DNA of 64,000 bases from contig OV788638.1 of NCBI GenBank assembly GCA_928721565.1, forward strand, positions 186,001 through 250,000. The letters run 5' to 3'. Made by a program: the position numbers and the translations under genes. The notes below the pieces were generated by a model. It saw nothing but the letters and a program-made list of their open reading frames with translations. It was not told the DNA's origin and did not search any database. Source of the stretch: an uncultured Clostridia bacterium (GTDB lineage: Bacteria > Bacillota > Clostridia > TANB77 > CAG-508). The stretch's first letter is position 1, and each line of letters opens with the position of its first letter. Positions 35,161-43,992 of this stretch are shown piece by piece.

Positions 35161-36402
35161 ATGGATGAAAATGGAAACAAATTTGAAGTAATATCAAGTA
35201 AAACTTCAAAAGCAAATTTTAATCACTCAAGTGGATTCGGAAAAACAATAATATTACCATTTTTTAGTGGTGTAGTAGGATGCGCTTTAGTAATAGGAAC
35301 ATGTTTTGGTGTTCCATCAATAAAAGAAAAATTAACAGGAGATACTAAGTTAAACTCAACAGTTCAAACTTCTACTCCTACAGGAACAACATCTAATTTA
35401 GTGTCTATTGCAAATTCTTCAGGAACTGCAGAATTTGCAGCAAATAAAATTTTACCATCAATAGTTGGTATTGAAGTTTCATACACTGCAACATCAAATT
35501 CTATATTTAGTTTTGGAACACCTTCAAGTCAAACTGCTACAGCAACAGGTTCTGGTATAATCATAAGTGAAGATGGTTATATATTAACAAACAATCATGT
35601 TGTAGATACAAGTTCTTCAAGTTCTTATTCATATTATGATATTTCAGAAGCTACTTCTGTAAAAGTAAAATTAAATAGTTCTAAATATGGTGATGATGCA
35701 GTATATGATGCAAAAATTATTGGTAAAGATTCTCAAACAGATTTAGCAGTTTTAAAAATTGATAAAACAGATTTAACTGCTGCAGAATTTGCTGATTCTG
35801 ATCAAGCTGTAGTTGGAGAATTTGTTCTAGCAGTCGGTAGTCCTCTTGGACTAGATACAACAGTTACTCAAGGTATAATTAGTGCTGTTAATAGAGAAGT
35901 AGAATCTGAAGGTACAAAATATACTTGTATCCAAACAGATGCTGCAATAAATTCTGGTAATAGCGGAGGCGCACTCGTAAATAGTGATGGTAAAGTTATT
36001 GGTATAAATACATTAAAATTATCTGGAAGTGGTGTTGAAGGAATTGGATTTGCTATTCCTATAAATTCAACTCTTGACGTTACAGATCAATTAAAGAGTC
36101 ATAATAAAGTATTAAGACCTTATATTGGTATTAGTGGTATTAATTTAGATGAATCAACAGCTAAAAAATATAATTTAACAGTTGGTGTTTATGTAAAAAC
36201 TGTTCAAAATTTCTCTCCAGCAGAAAAAGCTGGATTACAAGCTGGTGATGTTATAGTTAAAGCTGATGATAAAGACATAACAACTATGGATGAGCTAAAT
36301 GATATAAAGAATTCTCATCAAATTGGTGATACAATGAAATTAAAAATTAATAGAAATGGAGACGAAAAAGAAATTACTTTAACACTTGAAGAAACACCTT
36401 AA
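35161..36402 (+). CDS. htrA: HtrA/DegP-like serine protease with PDZ domain
   Basis: The 413-residue protein has a cytoplasmic head, one membrane helix (about 28-50), a Ser/Thr-rich linker, and an S1C protease domain with H146 (TNNHVVD), D194 (QTDLAVLKI) and S268 (NSGNSGGAL). One PDZ domain occupies about 315-405 (PYIGISG, GLQAGDVIV). Such proteases remove misfolded proteins at the membrane surface. The ribosome binding site is AGAGGAGG. It is one of two protein genes on the plus strand. The promoter repeats suggest stress control. Confidence 0.95.
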   Translation: MDENGNKFEVISSKTSKANFNHSSGFGKTIILPFFSGVVGCALVIGTCFGVPSIKEKLTGDTKLNSTVQTSTPTGTTSNLVSIANSSGTAEFAANKILPSIVGIEVSYTATSNSIFSFGTPSSQTATATGSGIIISEDGYILTNNHVVDTSSSSSYSYYDISEATSVKVKLNSSKYGDDAVYDAKIIGKDSQTDLAVLKIDKTDLTAAEFADSDQAVVGEFVLAVGSPLGLDTTVTQGIISAVNREVESEGTKYTCIQTDAAINSGNSGGALVNSDGKVIGINTLKLSGSGVEGIGFAIPINSTLDVTDQLKSHNKVLRPYIGISGINLDESTAKKYNLTVGVYVKTVQNFSPAEKAGLQAGDVIVKADDKDITTMDELNDIKNSHQIGDTMKLKINRNGDEKEITLTLEETP

Positions 36403-36505
36403 TTTTTTAAATTTTCACTATTAGTTCACACAATGAACAAATTTCATTGGTATATTATAAGCATAGTCAGTAAGAACTGATTAATAAACATCCCCTTTTA
36501 TTTTC

Positions 36506-36540
36506 AAAAACGGCCTAGTAAATCTAGACCGTTTTTATTT
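36506..36540. terminator. Bidirectional terminator between htrA and the DUF3298-like gene
   Basis: The arms AAAAACGGCCTAG and CTAGACCGTTTTT form a 13-bp stem with one mismatch and a 4-base loop; A and T tracts on the two sides allow use by both converging genes. Confidence 0.8.
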
Positions 36541-36544
36541 TTTA

Positions 36545-37396
36545 TTACATTATTACTACATCCATTTCATTAGTATTATTTTCATTTCCATATGCATATA
36601 TTATATACAATGCATTATCTTTTCCCATAAAATATTCTGTTACATTATTTATATTATATGTGTCACTTGTATAATCTCTTTTATATGTTTGATATCCTAA
36701 TTTATCAAGTTCATCTGACTTCTCTTGTTGGCTTTTTATCTCTTCTCTTATCTTTTGATTTGCCTCTTTTTTAGTAATTCCTTTTGTATTAAGCATATCA
36801 TCAATTGTGTATTCTTTTTGGTTTGTTAAATCATAGTTATATGTCTGAATGATATCTCTTTGTGGATTCATTCCCTCTTTTAAAGTTGATCTTACAACTA
36901 ATGATAAAATATTGTTTGCTACATATGCACTATAATCAACTGTATATATAACATTATTGCTTTGAGTATTTATAATGCTTTTGGCCTTTTTTTCAAATGT
37001 ATCTTTTATTTGAGAATTAAATTCTTCTATTGTATCATTATTAATATTAATATATGGTATATTTACTTTTAATTCATAATCATTTAGTTTTGTTTCATTA
37101 TTTTTATATCCTGTATAAATGATTTCTTTGTTTGATTCTAGTTTTGAAATTTTATAACTATTATTTTCTAAATAATTAACTTTATTTTCAAATATAGTTT
37201 CAAATTCATCTTTATGTTGGTTTTTTTGATTTTCTGTTAATTGTGGTAATTTAGCGGCTTCTGCAGCATCATTTCCTTTGATTATTTGTACTACTATTGC
37301 TGATATAATTGCAATTATACATACAGCTATTATTCCTATATAAAATATTTTTAATTTTTTATTTTTTTTGCTTTCGTCTTCTATTACTACATTCAT
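36545..37396 (-). CDS. Membrane-anchored protein, DUF3298/DUF4163-like
   Basis: The 283-residue protein has an N-terminal membrane helix (about 17-40) and an external part. The pattern YELKVNIPYINI, YTVDYSAYVANNILSLVVRS and TYNYDLTNQKEYTIDDML is like DUF3298-type domains of Firmicutes, where it follows DUF4163. Function is unknown; related proteins are secreted or wall-associated. It has a CGGAGG ribosome binding site. Confidence 0.65.
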   Translation of the reverse strand: MNVVIEDESKKNKKLKIFYIGIIAVCIIAIISAIVVQIIKGNDAAEAAKLPQLTENQKNQHKDEFETIFENKVNYLENNSYKISKLESNKEIIYTGYKNNETKLNDYELKVNIPYININNDTIEEFNSQIKDTFEKKAKSIINTQSNNVIYTVDYSAYVANNILSLVVRSTLKEGMNPQRDIIQTYNYDLTNQKEYTIDDMLNTKGITKKEANQKIREEIKSQQEKSDELDKLGYQTYKRDYTSDTYNINNVTEYFMGKDNALYIIYAYGNENNTNEMDVVIM

Positions 37397-37453
37397 ATTT
37401 TTTCCTCCGTAATTATATTTTAATATCTTTTCATAAAAAATGCAATACTTTTA

Positions 37454-37738
37454 TTATCTTTTCATATATTTAAGTTTTGTGGCCATTCCTCCTCTTATAT
37501 GTCTTTCTGCTTTATTTTCGTCTAGTATTTCTCTGACTTCTTTTGCTAGTAATGGATTTATTTTTTCAAGTCTTTCGGTTACATCTTTGTGTACTGTGCT
37601 TTTACTTATACCAAATAATTTTGCGGCTCCTCTTACTGTATCTTTAGAATCTATAATATAATGCGCCAAATTTACAGAGCGTTCTTCTATAAATTTTTTC
37701 TCCGAAATTGACGAATTGTGAAAATTTACTTTTTTCAT
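37454..37738 (-). CDS. spoIIID: Sporulation transcription factor SpoIIID
   Basis: The 94-residue protein resembles SpoIIID: the HTH is GAAKLFGISKSTVHKDVTER and the basic C-terminal helix has HIRGGMATKLKYMKR. SpoIIID is a DNA-binding switch of the mother cell that turns many sigma-E genes up or down. There is a short N-terminal extension of about ten residues compared with the Bacillus protein as I recall it. This gene is strong evidence for endospore formation. Confidence 0.95.
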   Translation of the reverse strand: MKKVNFHNSSISEKKFIEERSVNLAHYIIDSKDTVRGAAKLFGISKSTVHKDVTERLEKINPLLAKEVREILDENKAERHIRGGMATKLKYMKR

Positions 37739-37774
37739 TATGAAACCCCCATATGAATACTTTTGTTTAATTGT

Positions 37775-37783
37775 ATTCGTATG
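37775..37783 (-). promoter_or_regulatory. Candidate sigma-E -10 element of spoIIID
   Basis: On the minus strand CATACGAAT lies 37 bp before spoIIID. It resembles the sigma-E -10 consensus (CATACAnnT). No clear -35 match is seen. It is also one arm of an imperfect palindrome with GTATTCATATG at 37750-37760. Confidence 0.35.
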
Positions 37784-37825
37784 AGTAACTTATTAGAACA
37801 TTTATATAAAAGTTGCCTAAGAATG

Positions 37826-37863
37826 AAGATACTTCATGCTAAACAAATAGCATGAAGTATCTT
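37826..37863. repeat. Perfect 15-bp inverted repeat after the 81-residue gene
   Basis: The arms AAGATACTTCATGCT (37826-37840) and AGCATGAAGTATCTT (37849-37863) are exact complements around an 8-base loop. It starts 16 bp after the stop codon of the gene at 37879-38124. There is no T-run on either strand, so it may act as an RNA-stabilising hairpin or a weak terminator. Confidence 0.7.
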
Positions 37864-37878
37864 TCCACCGAAATTATT

Positions 37879-38124
37879 CTAAGCAAATATTTCTTCAGTG
37901 TCTTCTGCTAAAAAGCTTTTTGCAAAGCTTTCAATCTGATTCAGAAGATCATTGTCAGAAACGTTGCTACTTATTCGGAACTTAAATAATATTATTTGAG
38001 AACATTTTTCTCTGATTGATTTCAGTTCCTCTTTTGTTGGTGGTTTTTTGAGTTTTTCGAAGTTCTCATCAAATTTGAGAACCTCCTCGATAAGTTCCTC
38101 CTGTTGCTGTACCCATTCTGTCAT
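37879..38124 (-). CDS. Small acidic helical protein of unknown function
   Basis: The 81-residue protein is charged and probably all helical (TEWVQQQEELIEEVLKF, then PPTKEELKSIREKCSQII). It has no signal or membrane segment. It has a consensus promoter, an AGGAGG ribosome binding site and a hairpin after it, so it is a complete single-gene unit. Its codons look less AT-biased than those of its neighbours, which may mean separate ancestry. No family recognised. Confidence 0.7.
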   Translation of the reverse strand: MTEWVQQQEELIEEVLKFDENFEKLKKPPTKEELKSIREKCSQIILFKFRISSNVSDNDLLNQIESFAKSFLAEDTEEIFA

Positions 38125-38160
38125 TTTCTTATCCTCCTATATATTTATTAACTCATTATT

Positions 38161-38189
38161 ATTATATCATGTTTTTATATTACTTTCAA
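38161..38189 (-). promoter_or_regulatory. Promoter of the 81-residue gene
   Basis: On the minus strand TTGAAA (38189-38184), 17-bp spacer and TATAAT (38166-38161), 36 bp before the ATG. Confidence 0.65.
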
Positions 38190-38230
38190 TATTTTTACTA
38201 TTTTTGTAAATTTTTTCATATTTTTTCCAA

Positions 38231-40015
38231 TCATTTTAATCTTAAATAACCTAGCTCTTCCCACATATTATAAGCTAAATTTAATCTAAACAATACTTTA
38301 GGCTTTGCTCCTGCTCTATTTTTATCAACAACACATGCATAGTATCTTACATCTGGATCTTTATATTTTTTCAAATCAAAAAATTCGGTATCAACTTCTT
38401 CTAGTGAATACTGATATTTGTCTAAATCCTCATTATGTATTTGTTTAATTAAGCATAATGTATCTAATACTTCCTTTACTGTTCTACTTACAGCCAAATC
38501 ATTAATACTTAAATTAATAGGCAATGTACTGCTCTCTGTTAATTGCAAAGATGATGCAATAAAAATATTCAAATTTTGTGCTAAATTAGAAAGAATAGTT
38601 GCAGTCTTTTTTAACTCTTCTCCATTTCCTATATTTTCTGTGTCTGTTTTTAATGTATCATAAAACATATATTCAATCTTTTCTTTGTAGTAATAATTTA
38701 AAATAACTTTTTCTAATTCATCATTTGTATGGTTTGTAATATTTACAAAATATATTGAATTTTTTATTTGTTTGTCTATCCATTGGGTAACTGCTACTGT
38801 CTTTCTAAAGTCCTCTGATATTTCCATTAGTCTTTTTGCAAATTTACTCTGAGTTTCATTTTCATTTTTCAACACATAACCATTTTCATCTACTTTAACA
38901 TCAATACCAGAATCTGGCTTAAACTTAAACTCTAATAATTCTCCCTCTGTTTTTATTATATCCTGTCCATGTAACTTTTGAATTTCTTTATTATTTAAAA
39001 CAGTTGTTATTAGACATAATTTCATTTTTTCTTCTGACATTTCATTAGATATTATTAAAACTTTTTTATGATGTATAAATGCTAAATGCGCAGCTAAGTT
39101 TATAGTAAATCTACTCTTTCCTGAGTTTGATGGCATTGCATATGCCATTGTTTCTCCTTTTCTTAATCCTTTAAAAACACTACTTAGTATAGGAAATGGT
39201 AGTTCTACTCCTGTTGTTAGACTATTATCTCCTGTTAATAAAAAGTCTGTAATATGACTGCTCAATACTGCTCTTTTAAATTTTTCCGTAGTTGTTATTT
39301 GTACAATTGCATCTTTTACTTCTTCAATTGTCATTTGGTCATATAATTCATATTTTAAAATATCTACAATTTTTTCTTGAGTTTCTTTTATTGGGTTTGC
39401 TAAATAACTTTTTCTTATCTCAAATAATTTTCTTAATTCTACATATGTTTTTTCAAAACTATAATTAGCTTTTTTTACTTTTTCTTTTAATTCAGTTTTT
39501 TGTTGATATGTTTCTGGGCCTTCTTTTGCAAAATTAAATTCATTTTTTGCAATTTGTGGTGCATATGCTTGTCCTTCTGTAAATAACACACTTTTATATA
39601 AGTTTAATAATTTATCACTTTTAAAATAACAGTCTTCATGTAATATATAATACATTGATATAGCCTTTGGATTTTCTAATAAAAGTCCTATATATATTTC
39701 TTCTAATTCTTCATCACATAATTCTTTTGGATAAATGCTGTCATCTTCTTTTTGATTTCTTTCTTCTATGTCTTTAGGAACAATATCTTCTTTAAACAAT
39801 TCCTCATCTGCTTCTTCTTTAATTTCATCGATAAGAGAAAAATTTTTTAGTTTTATTTTTCCTTCTTGTCTTAGCTGATTTAATATACTTATCGCTTTTG
39901 TATAATCAGCTTTTTCAATCATATTTTTTATTTGTTTAATTTGTTCTTTGTTTTCTTCTGTAACTTCGATTTTTTCTATTAAATCGATTAAGTTATCTAT
40001 TCCACTGTTTTTCAT
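38231..40015 (-). CDS. DnaB-like RecA-fold ATPase
   Basis: The 594-residue protein has a helical head (1-95), a region like the DnaB N-terminal domain (about 98-200, ELCDEELEEIYIGLLLENP), and a RecA-fold core from about 265. Walker A is AMPSNSGKSR (about 293-302), then ISNEMSEEKM replaces the usual FSLEMS, Walker B is EYMFYDTL, a sensor-like SSLQL follows, and VDKNRAGAKPKVLF stands where DnaB has its conserved KNRNG loop. It is far from the replicative helicase and probably a paralogue or phage-derived form. It starts 63 bp after dprA. Role unknown; DNA translocation or helicase action is an inference from fold. Confidence 0.75.
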   Translation of the reverse strand: MKNSGIDNLIDLIEKIEVTEENKEQIKQIKNMIEKADYTKAISILNQLRQEGKIKLKNFSLIDEIKEEADEELFKEDIVPKDIEERNQKEDDSIYPKELCDEELEEIYIGLLLENPKAISMYYILHEDCYFKSDKLLNLYKSVLFTEGQAYAPQIAKNEFNFAKEGPETYQQKTELKEKVKKANYSFEKTYVELRKLFEIRKSYLANPIKETQEKIVDILKYELYDQMTIEEVKDAIVQITTTEKFKRAVLSSHITDFLLTGDNSLTTGVELPFPILSSVFKGLRKGETMAYAMPSNSGKSRFTINLAAHLAFIHHKKVLIISNEMSEEKMKLCLITTVLNNKEIQKLHGQDIIKTEGELLEFKFKPDSGIDVKVDENGYVLKNENETQSKFAKRLMEISEDFRKTVAVTQWIDKQIKNSIYFVNITNHTNDELEKVILNYYYKEKIEYMFYDTLKTDTENIGNGEELKKTATILSNLAQNLNIFIASSLQLTESSTLPINLSINDLAVSRTVKEVLDTLCLIKQIHNEDLDKYQYSLEEVDTEFFDLKKYKDPDVRYYACVVDKNRAGAKPKVLFRLNLAYNMWEELGYLRLK

Positions 40016-40078
40016 ATATTATTCTTCCTTTCTTCTGTACACATATCAATTTTAGTATACACATTTTTCTTTCTATTT

Positions 40079-40729
40079 TCAAGATAAATATAAAATATTC
40101 TCTAATATTTCTTTTTCTGATGCTACAAGTATTGCTCCGTCTTTTATTAATTCATTACATCCTTCACTTTCTGTTCTTGTTATATCTCCTGGAACTGCAA
40201 AAACCTCTTTACCTTGTTCTAATGCAAAGTCAGCGGTTATTAATGCTCCGCTTTTTTTAGTTGCTTCTACAACTAGCACACCATTTGATAACCCACTTAT
40301 TATTCTATTTCTTTGTGGAAAATATTGTTTTTGTGGCATTGTTCCTATTGGGTATTCCGAAATTATGCATCCACCATTTTTTACTATTTTTCTGGCTAAC
40401 TCAATATTTTCTTTAGGATATATTTTATCAATTCCGCTTCCTAATACAGCAATAGTTCCTCCTTCTAATGCTCCAAGATGTGCATATGTATCAATCCCTA
40501 ATGCCAATCCACTTATTATCACAACTCCTTTTTTATTTAATTCTTTTGAAATATTATAAGCTATTTTTCTGCCATATATAGTGGATTTTCTAGCTCCAAC
40601 AATTGCAACACTTTTTTTATATAATAATTCTTTATTTCCTAATATATATATTTTTGCTGGTGGATCATATATTTGTTTCAATTTGTTTGGATATTCTTTT
40701 AAGTTTTTTGTTAGTTCTTCTATTCTCAT
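40079..40729 (-). CDS. dprA: Minimal DprA-type DNA-processing protein
   Basis: The 216-residue protein contains only the Rossmann-fold core: VAIVGARKSTIYGRKIA, IISGLALGIDTYAHLGAL, TIAVLGSGIDKIYP, FPQRNRIISGLS and EQGKEVFAVPG. It lacks the N-terminal SAM-like domain and the C-terminal winged helix of full DprA. DprA binds single-stranded DNA and loads RecA during natural transformation. The gene has a clean start with AAGGAAA and a complete ending, so it is short by design and not frameshifted. Confidence 0.9.
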   Translation of the reverse strand: MRIEELTKNLKEYPNKLKQIYDPPAKIYILGNKELLYKKSVAIVGARKSTIYGRKIAYNISKELNKKGVVIISGLALGIDTYAHLGALEGGTIAVLGSGIDKIYPKENIELARKIVKNGGCIISEYPIGTMPQKQYFPQRNRIISGLSNGVLVVEATKKSGALITADFALEQGKEVFAVPGDITRTESEGCNELIKDGAILVASEKEILENILYLS

Positions 40730-40758
40730 ATTTTATTTCCTTTCTTATAAATGCAAAA

Positions 40759-40793
40759 GGCACTATAGATAAATAATTTATCTATATGTGCCC
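40759..40793 (-). terminator. Intrinsic terminator of folD
   Basis: On the minus strand GGCACATATAGATAAAT pairs with ATTTATCTATAGTGCC with one bulged base, followed by TTTTGC. It lies between folD and dprA. Confidence 0.6.
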
Positions 40794-40801
40794 CCTTAAA
40801 C

Positions 40802-41653
40802 TTATATATTATTTAAATTTGATGTTGCAGCTTTAATTACGTTATTCATTAGCATTGCTATAGTCATAGGACCAACTCCTCCAGGAACTGGTGTTATATA
40901 ACTTGCTTTTTGACTAACATCTATAAAGTCTACATCTCCTACTATTTTTCCTTCTTCATTTCTGTTAATTCCTATATCTATTACAACTGCTCCTTGTTTT
41001 ATCATGTCTTTTTTTAGAAATTTTGCTTTTCCAATTGCAACCATAACTACATCCGCTTCTTTTGTGTATTTTCTTATTTCTTTTGTCTTTGAATGGCAAA
41101 CTGTCACTGTTGCATTTTTATTTAAGCAACATTGTATTAGTGGCTTCCCAACAATATTACTTCTTCCTAGGATAGTAACATTTTTTCCTTCTAAATCAAT
41201 ATTATATGCTTCTAGCATTTTCATTATTCCATATGGTGTGCATGAAACAAATGTATCTTGGTTTAAACATAGTTTTCCAACATTTACTGGATTAAACCCA
41301 TCTACATCTTTTTCTGGTGCAATTGTTCTAAATGCTTCATTTATATCTAAATGTCCTGGAATAGGACTTTGTAATAATATTCCATGAATTGAATTATCGT
41401 TATTTAATTTTTTTATTTGACTTATTAATTCTTCTTGTTTTGTGTTTTCATCTAATAAGTATTCAACAAATTCAATTCCTATTTGCTCTGCTGCTTTGCT
41501 TTTATTTTTTACATAAATTTGTGATGCTTTATTGTTTCCTACCATTATTACTGCAAATTTAGGATTAATTCCTTTTTCTTTTAATTCTTCACACTTTATT
41601 TTTAGATCTGCTCTAATATCTTTTGATAGTTTTTTGCCGTCTATTATCTCCAT
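40802..41653 (-). CDS. folD: Bifunctional methylenetetrahydrofolate dehydrogenase/cyclohydrolase
   Basis: The 283-residue protein has the catalytic lysine and tyrosine pattern NKASQIYVKNKSKAAE, the GILLQSPIPGHLD segment, KDVDGFNPVNVGKL, and the NADP site with GRSNIVGKP and the closing TPVPGGVGPMTIAML. It interconverts methylene-, methenyl- and formyl-tetrahydrofolate. It begins 3 bp after the 79-residue gene and belongs to the ligA unit. Confidence 0.97.
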   Translation of the reverse strand: MEIIDGKKLSKDIRADLKIKCEELKEKGINPKFAVIMVGNNKASQIYVKNKSKAAEQIGIEFVEYLLDENTKQEELISQIKKLNNDNSIHGILLQSPIPGHLDINEAFRTIAPEKDVDGFNPVNVGKLCLNQDTFVSCTPYGIMKMLEAYNIDLEGKNVTILGRSNIVGKPLIQCCLNKNATVTVCHSKTKEIRKYTKEADVVMVAIGKAKFLKKDMIKQGAVVIDIGINRNEEGKIVGDVDFIDVSQKASYITPVPGGVGPMTIAMLMNNVIKAATSNLNNI

Positions 41654-41656
41654 CTT

Positions 41657-41896
41657 TTATTCTCCTGTAATTTTATATTCAATATCTTCCATGTGAGGAA
41701 AGATTTCTTTAACTCTTTTCAATGTCAGCATTGTCATTCTTGGCTGTGGATTTTTAGGATTATCAGTTATTAATTTTTGTGTGTAACAATTTTTAGCTGT
41801 TTTAAACAAAACATATCTATTTCTTATATATGTGTAATATATTTGATATCCATTTTTTAAATCTAACCACATGTCTTCAAATGTATAGTTTTCCAT
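41657..41896 (-). CDS. Small protein of unknown function between ligA and folD
   Basis: The 79-residue protein is aromatic-rich (ENYTFEDMWLDLKNGYQIYY) with a basic middle and no membrane helix. A good AAGGGAG ribosome binding site precedes it. It is only 3 bp from folD and 14 bp from ligA, so it is co-transcribed. I recognise no family. Confidence 0.7.
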   Translation of the reverse strand: MENYTFEDMWLDLKNGYQIYYTYIRNRYVLFKTAKNCYTQKLITDNPKNPQPRMTMLTLKRVKEIFPHMEDIEYKITGE

Positions 41897-41910
41897 TCTT
41901 TCTCCCTTCT

Positions 41911-43914
41911 TTAGGCCTTACTCATTTCATCAAATTCTTCCTCTGTAATAATCTGTATTCCTAGATTTTGTGCTTTAACAAGCTTGCTTCCTGCATCTTC
42001 TCCTGCTAGTAAATAACTGGTCTTTTTTGATACCGAACTTGAAGTTTTTCCTCCAAATTTTTCTATTATATTAGATGCTTCTTCTCTTGAATATTTTTCT
42101 AAAGTTCCTGTTAATACAAAAGTCTTTCCTGCAAACCTGTCATCTTCATCATCTGACTTTTGTCTTTCCATATTTACACCTGCAGTTTTCAATCTTTTTA
42201 ATAAGTCTTTTGTCTGTTCTTGTTCAAAAAACTCTCTTATACTATTCGCCACTATTGGTCCAATTTCCTCTACCATACTTAAACTTTCTACTGTTGCCTT
42301 TGATAAATTATCCATATTTTCATATCTTTTAGCCAAAATTTTTGCCGCTTTTACTCCAACATGCCTAATTCCTAAAGCTGTAATCAATCTATATAAATCA
42401 TTTTCTTTACTTGCATTTATACTATCAATTAAATTCTGTGCAAACTTTTTACCATTTTTCTTTAATGATGCTATATCTTCAAATTTTAAATCATATATAT
42501 CAGCTATATTTGCAATCATTTTTTTATCTAATAGAACTCCTATAATATTTTCTCCAAGTCCATCTATATTCATGGCTTCTCTTGATACAAAATGTACTAA
42601 ATTTCTGTATAATTTTGCAGGACATTCTATTCCTGTACATCTTACAGCCGCTTCTCCTTGTTCTCTGACAGCTTCTGCACCACATACTGGACATGTTTTT
42701 GGCATCTCAAAGTCTTTTTCTTCTCCTGTTCTTTTAGAAACAACTGCCTCAACAATTTCTGGAATTACATCTCCTGCCTTTTGAATTATTACTCTGTCTC
42801 CGATTTTTAGCCCTTTTTCTTTTATAAAATCTTCATTATGAAGTGTTGTTTTTGAAATAGTTGACCCTGCAACTTTAACTGGTTCTAATATAGCCATTGG
42901 AGTTATTACACCAGTTCTGCCTACTTGGCAAACAATATCTTTTAAGATTGTTTCTTTTTGTTCTGGTGGATATTTATATGCAATTGCCCATTTAGGAACT
43001 TTAGTTGTTGTTCCCATAATTTCTCTTAATTTTAAATTATCTACTTTAACTACTGCTCCGTCAATTCCAAATGTTAAGCTTTCTCTATCTTCTCCAATTT
43101 TATTTATTGCTTTTATTACTTCTTTTATATTATTGCAATAAATTCTTACTGGATTTACATTAAATCCTAATTTGCTTAAAAATTCTAATTCTTCAAAGTG
43201 AGAATTGAATTCTTTTCCTTCTATTTTTTGAACATTGAATATATATATGTCTAATGGTCTATTCTTAGTAATATTGCTATCTAATTGTCTTAATGAACCT
43301 GCTGCTGCATTTCTAGCATTTGCAAATAGTTCTTCTTCATTTTCTTCTCTTTCTTGGTTCATTTTTTCAAAGTCAATTTTTGAAATAAATACTTCGCCTC
43401 TAACAGTAATATTTATTTTTTCTGGTAGTTCTTGTGGAATTGTTTTTATTGTTTTTAAATTTTCTGTTACATCTTCTCCTACTAGTCCATTTCCTCTTGT
43501 TGCTCCTCTAATTAGTTTTCCATCAACATATTCTAATGCAGCTGATAGTCCATCTATTTTAGTCTCTACTACATATTTAGGATTTTCTATTCCATTCTCT
43601 TGTGCTTGTTTTCTTACTCTTTCATCAAATGCCTCAATTTCTTCAAAATCAAAAACATCTTGTAAACTCTGTAGTGGAACTTCATGTTCTACTTTTTTAA
43701 ATCCTTCTTTTACTGTTCCTCCTACTTTTTGTGTTAACGAGTTCTTTGTAATTAATTCTGGATATTGACTTTCTAATGTTCTTAATTCTAACATCATCAT
43801 ATCATATTCAAAATCTGATATTTCTGGTTTATCATCATCATAGTATTTTTTTGCATGATATTCTACTGTTTTTCTTAATTCTTTTATTCTTTTTTCTGCT
43901 TGTTTTTTGTCCAT
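41911..43914 (-). CDS. ligA: NAD-dependent DNA ligase
   Basis: The 667-residue protein has the full LigA layout: Ia domain, adenylation domain with the active lysine in ETKIDGLSAALEY (near 116), OB fold, a four-cysteine zinc finger (CPVCGA, then CTGIECP), helix-hairpin-helix motifs, and a C-terminal BRCT domain from about 590 (FAGKTFVLTGTLEKY). It seals nicks using NAD. The ribosome binding site is AAAGGA. Confidence 0.97.
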   Translation of the reverse strand: MDKKQAEKRIKELRKTVEYHAKKYYDDDKPEISDFEYDMMMLELRTLESQYPELITKNSLTQKVGGTVKEGFKKVEHEVPLQSLQDVFDFEEIEAFDERVRKQAQENGIENPKYVVETKIDGLSAALEYVDGKLIRGATRGNGLVGEDVTENLKTIKTIPQELPEKINITVRGEVFISKIDFEKMNQEREENEEELFANARNAAAGSLRQLDSNITKNRPLDIYIFNVQKIEGKEFNSHFEELEFLSKLGFNVNPVRIYCNNIKEVIKAINKIGEDRESLTFGIDGAVVKVDNLKLREIMGTTTKVPKWAIAYKYPPEQKETILKDIVCQVGRTGVITPMAILEPVKVAGSTISKTTLHNEDFIKEKGLKIGDRVIIQKAGDVIPEIVEAVVSKRTGEEKDFEMPKTCPVCGAEAVREQGEAAVRCTGIECPAKLYRNLVHFVSREAMNIDGLGENIIGVLLDKKMIANIADIYDLKFEDIASLKKNGKKFAQNLIDSINASKENDLYRLITALGIRHVGVKAAKILAKRYENMDNLSKATVESLSMVEEIGPIVANSIREFFEQEQTKDLLKRLKTAGVNMERQKSDDEDDRFAGKTFVLTGTLEKYSREEASNIIEKFGGKTSSSVSKKTSYLLAGEDAGSKLVKAQNLGIQIITEEEFDEMSKA

Positions 43915-43949
43915 TTTATAGCAATCCTTTCTTATTAACTATTAATATC

Positions 43950-43983
43950 AAAAAAAGAAGACATGCTTTTTTAACATGTCCTC
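43950..43983 (-). terminator. Intrinsic terminator of the sortase gene
   Basis: On the minus strand GAGGACATG pairs with CATGTCTTC (one G-T pair), followed by seven T. It lies 10 bp after the sortase stop codon. Confidence 0.8.
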
Positions 43984-43992
43984 CTTGATTTT

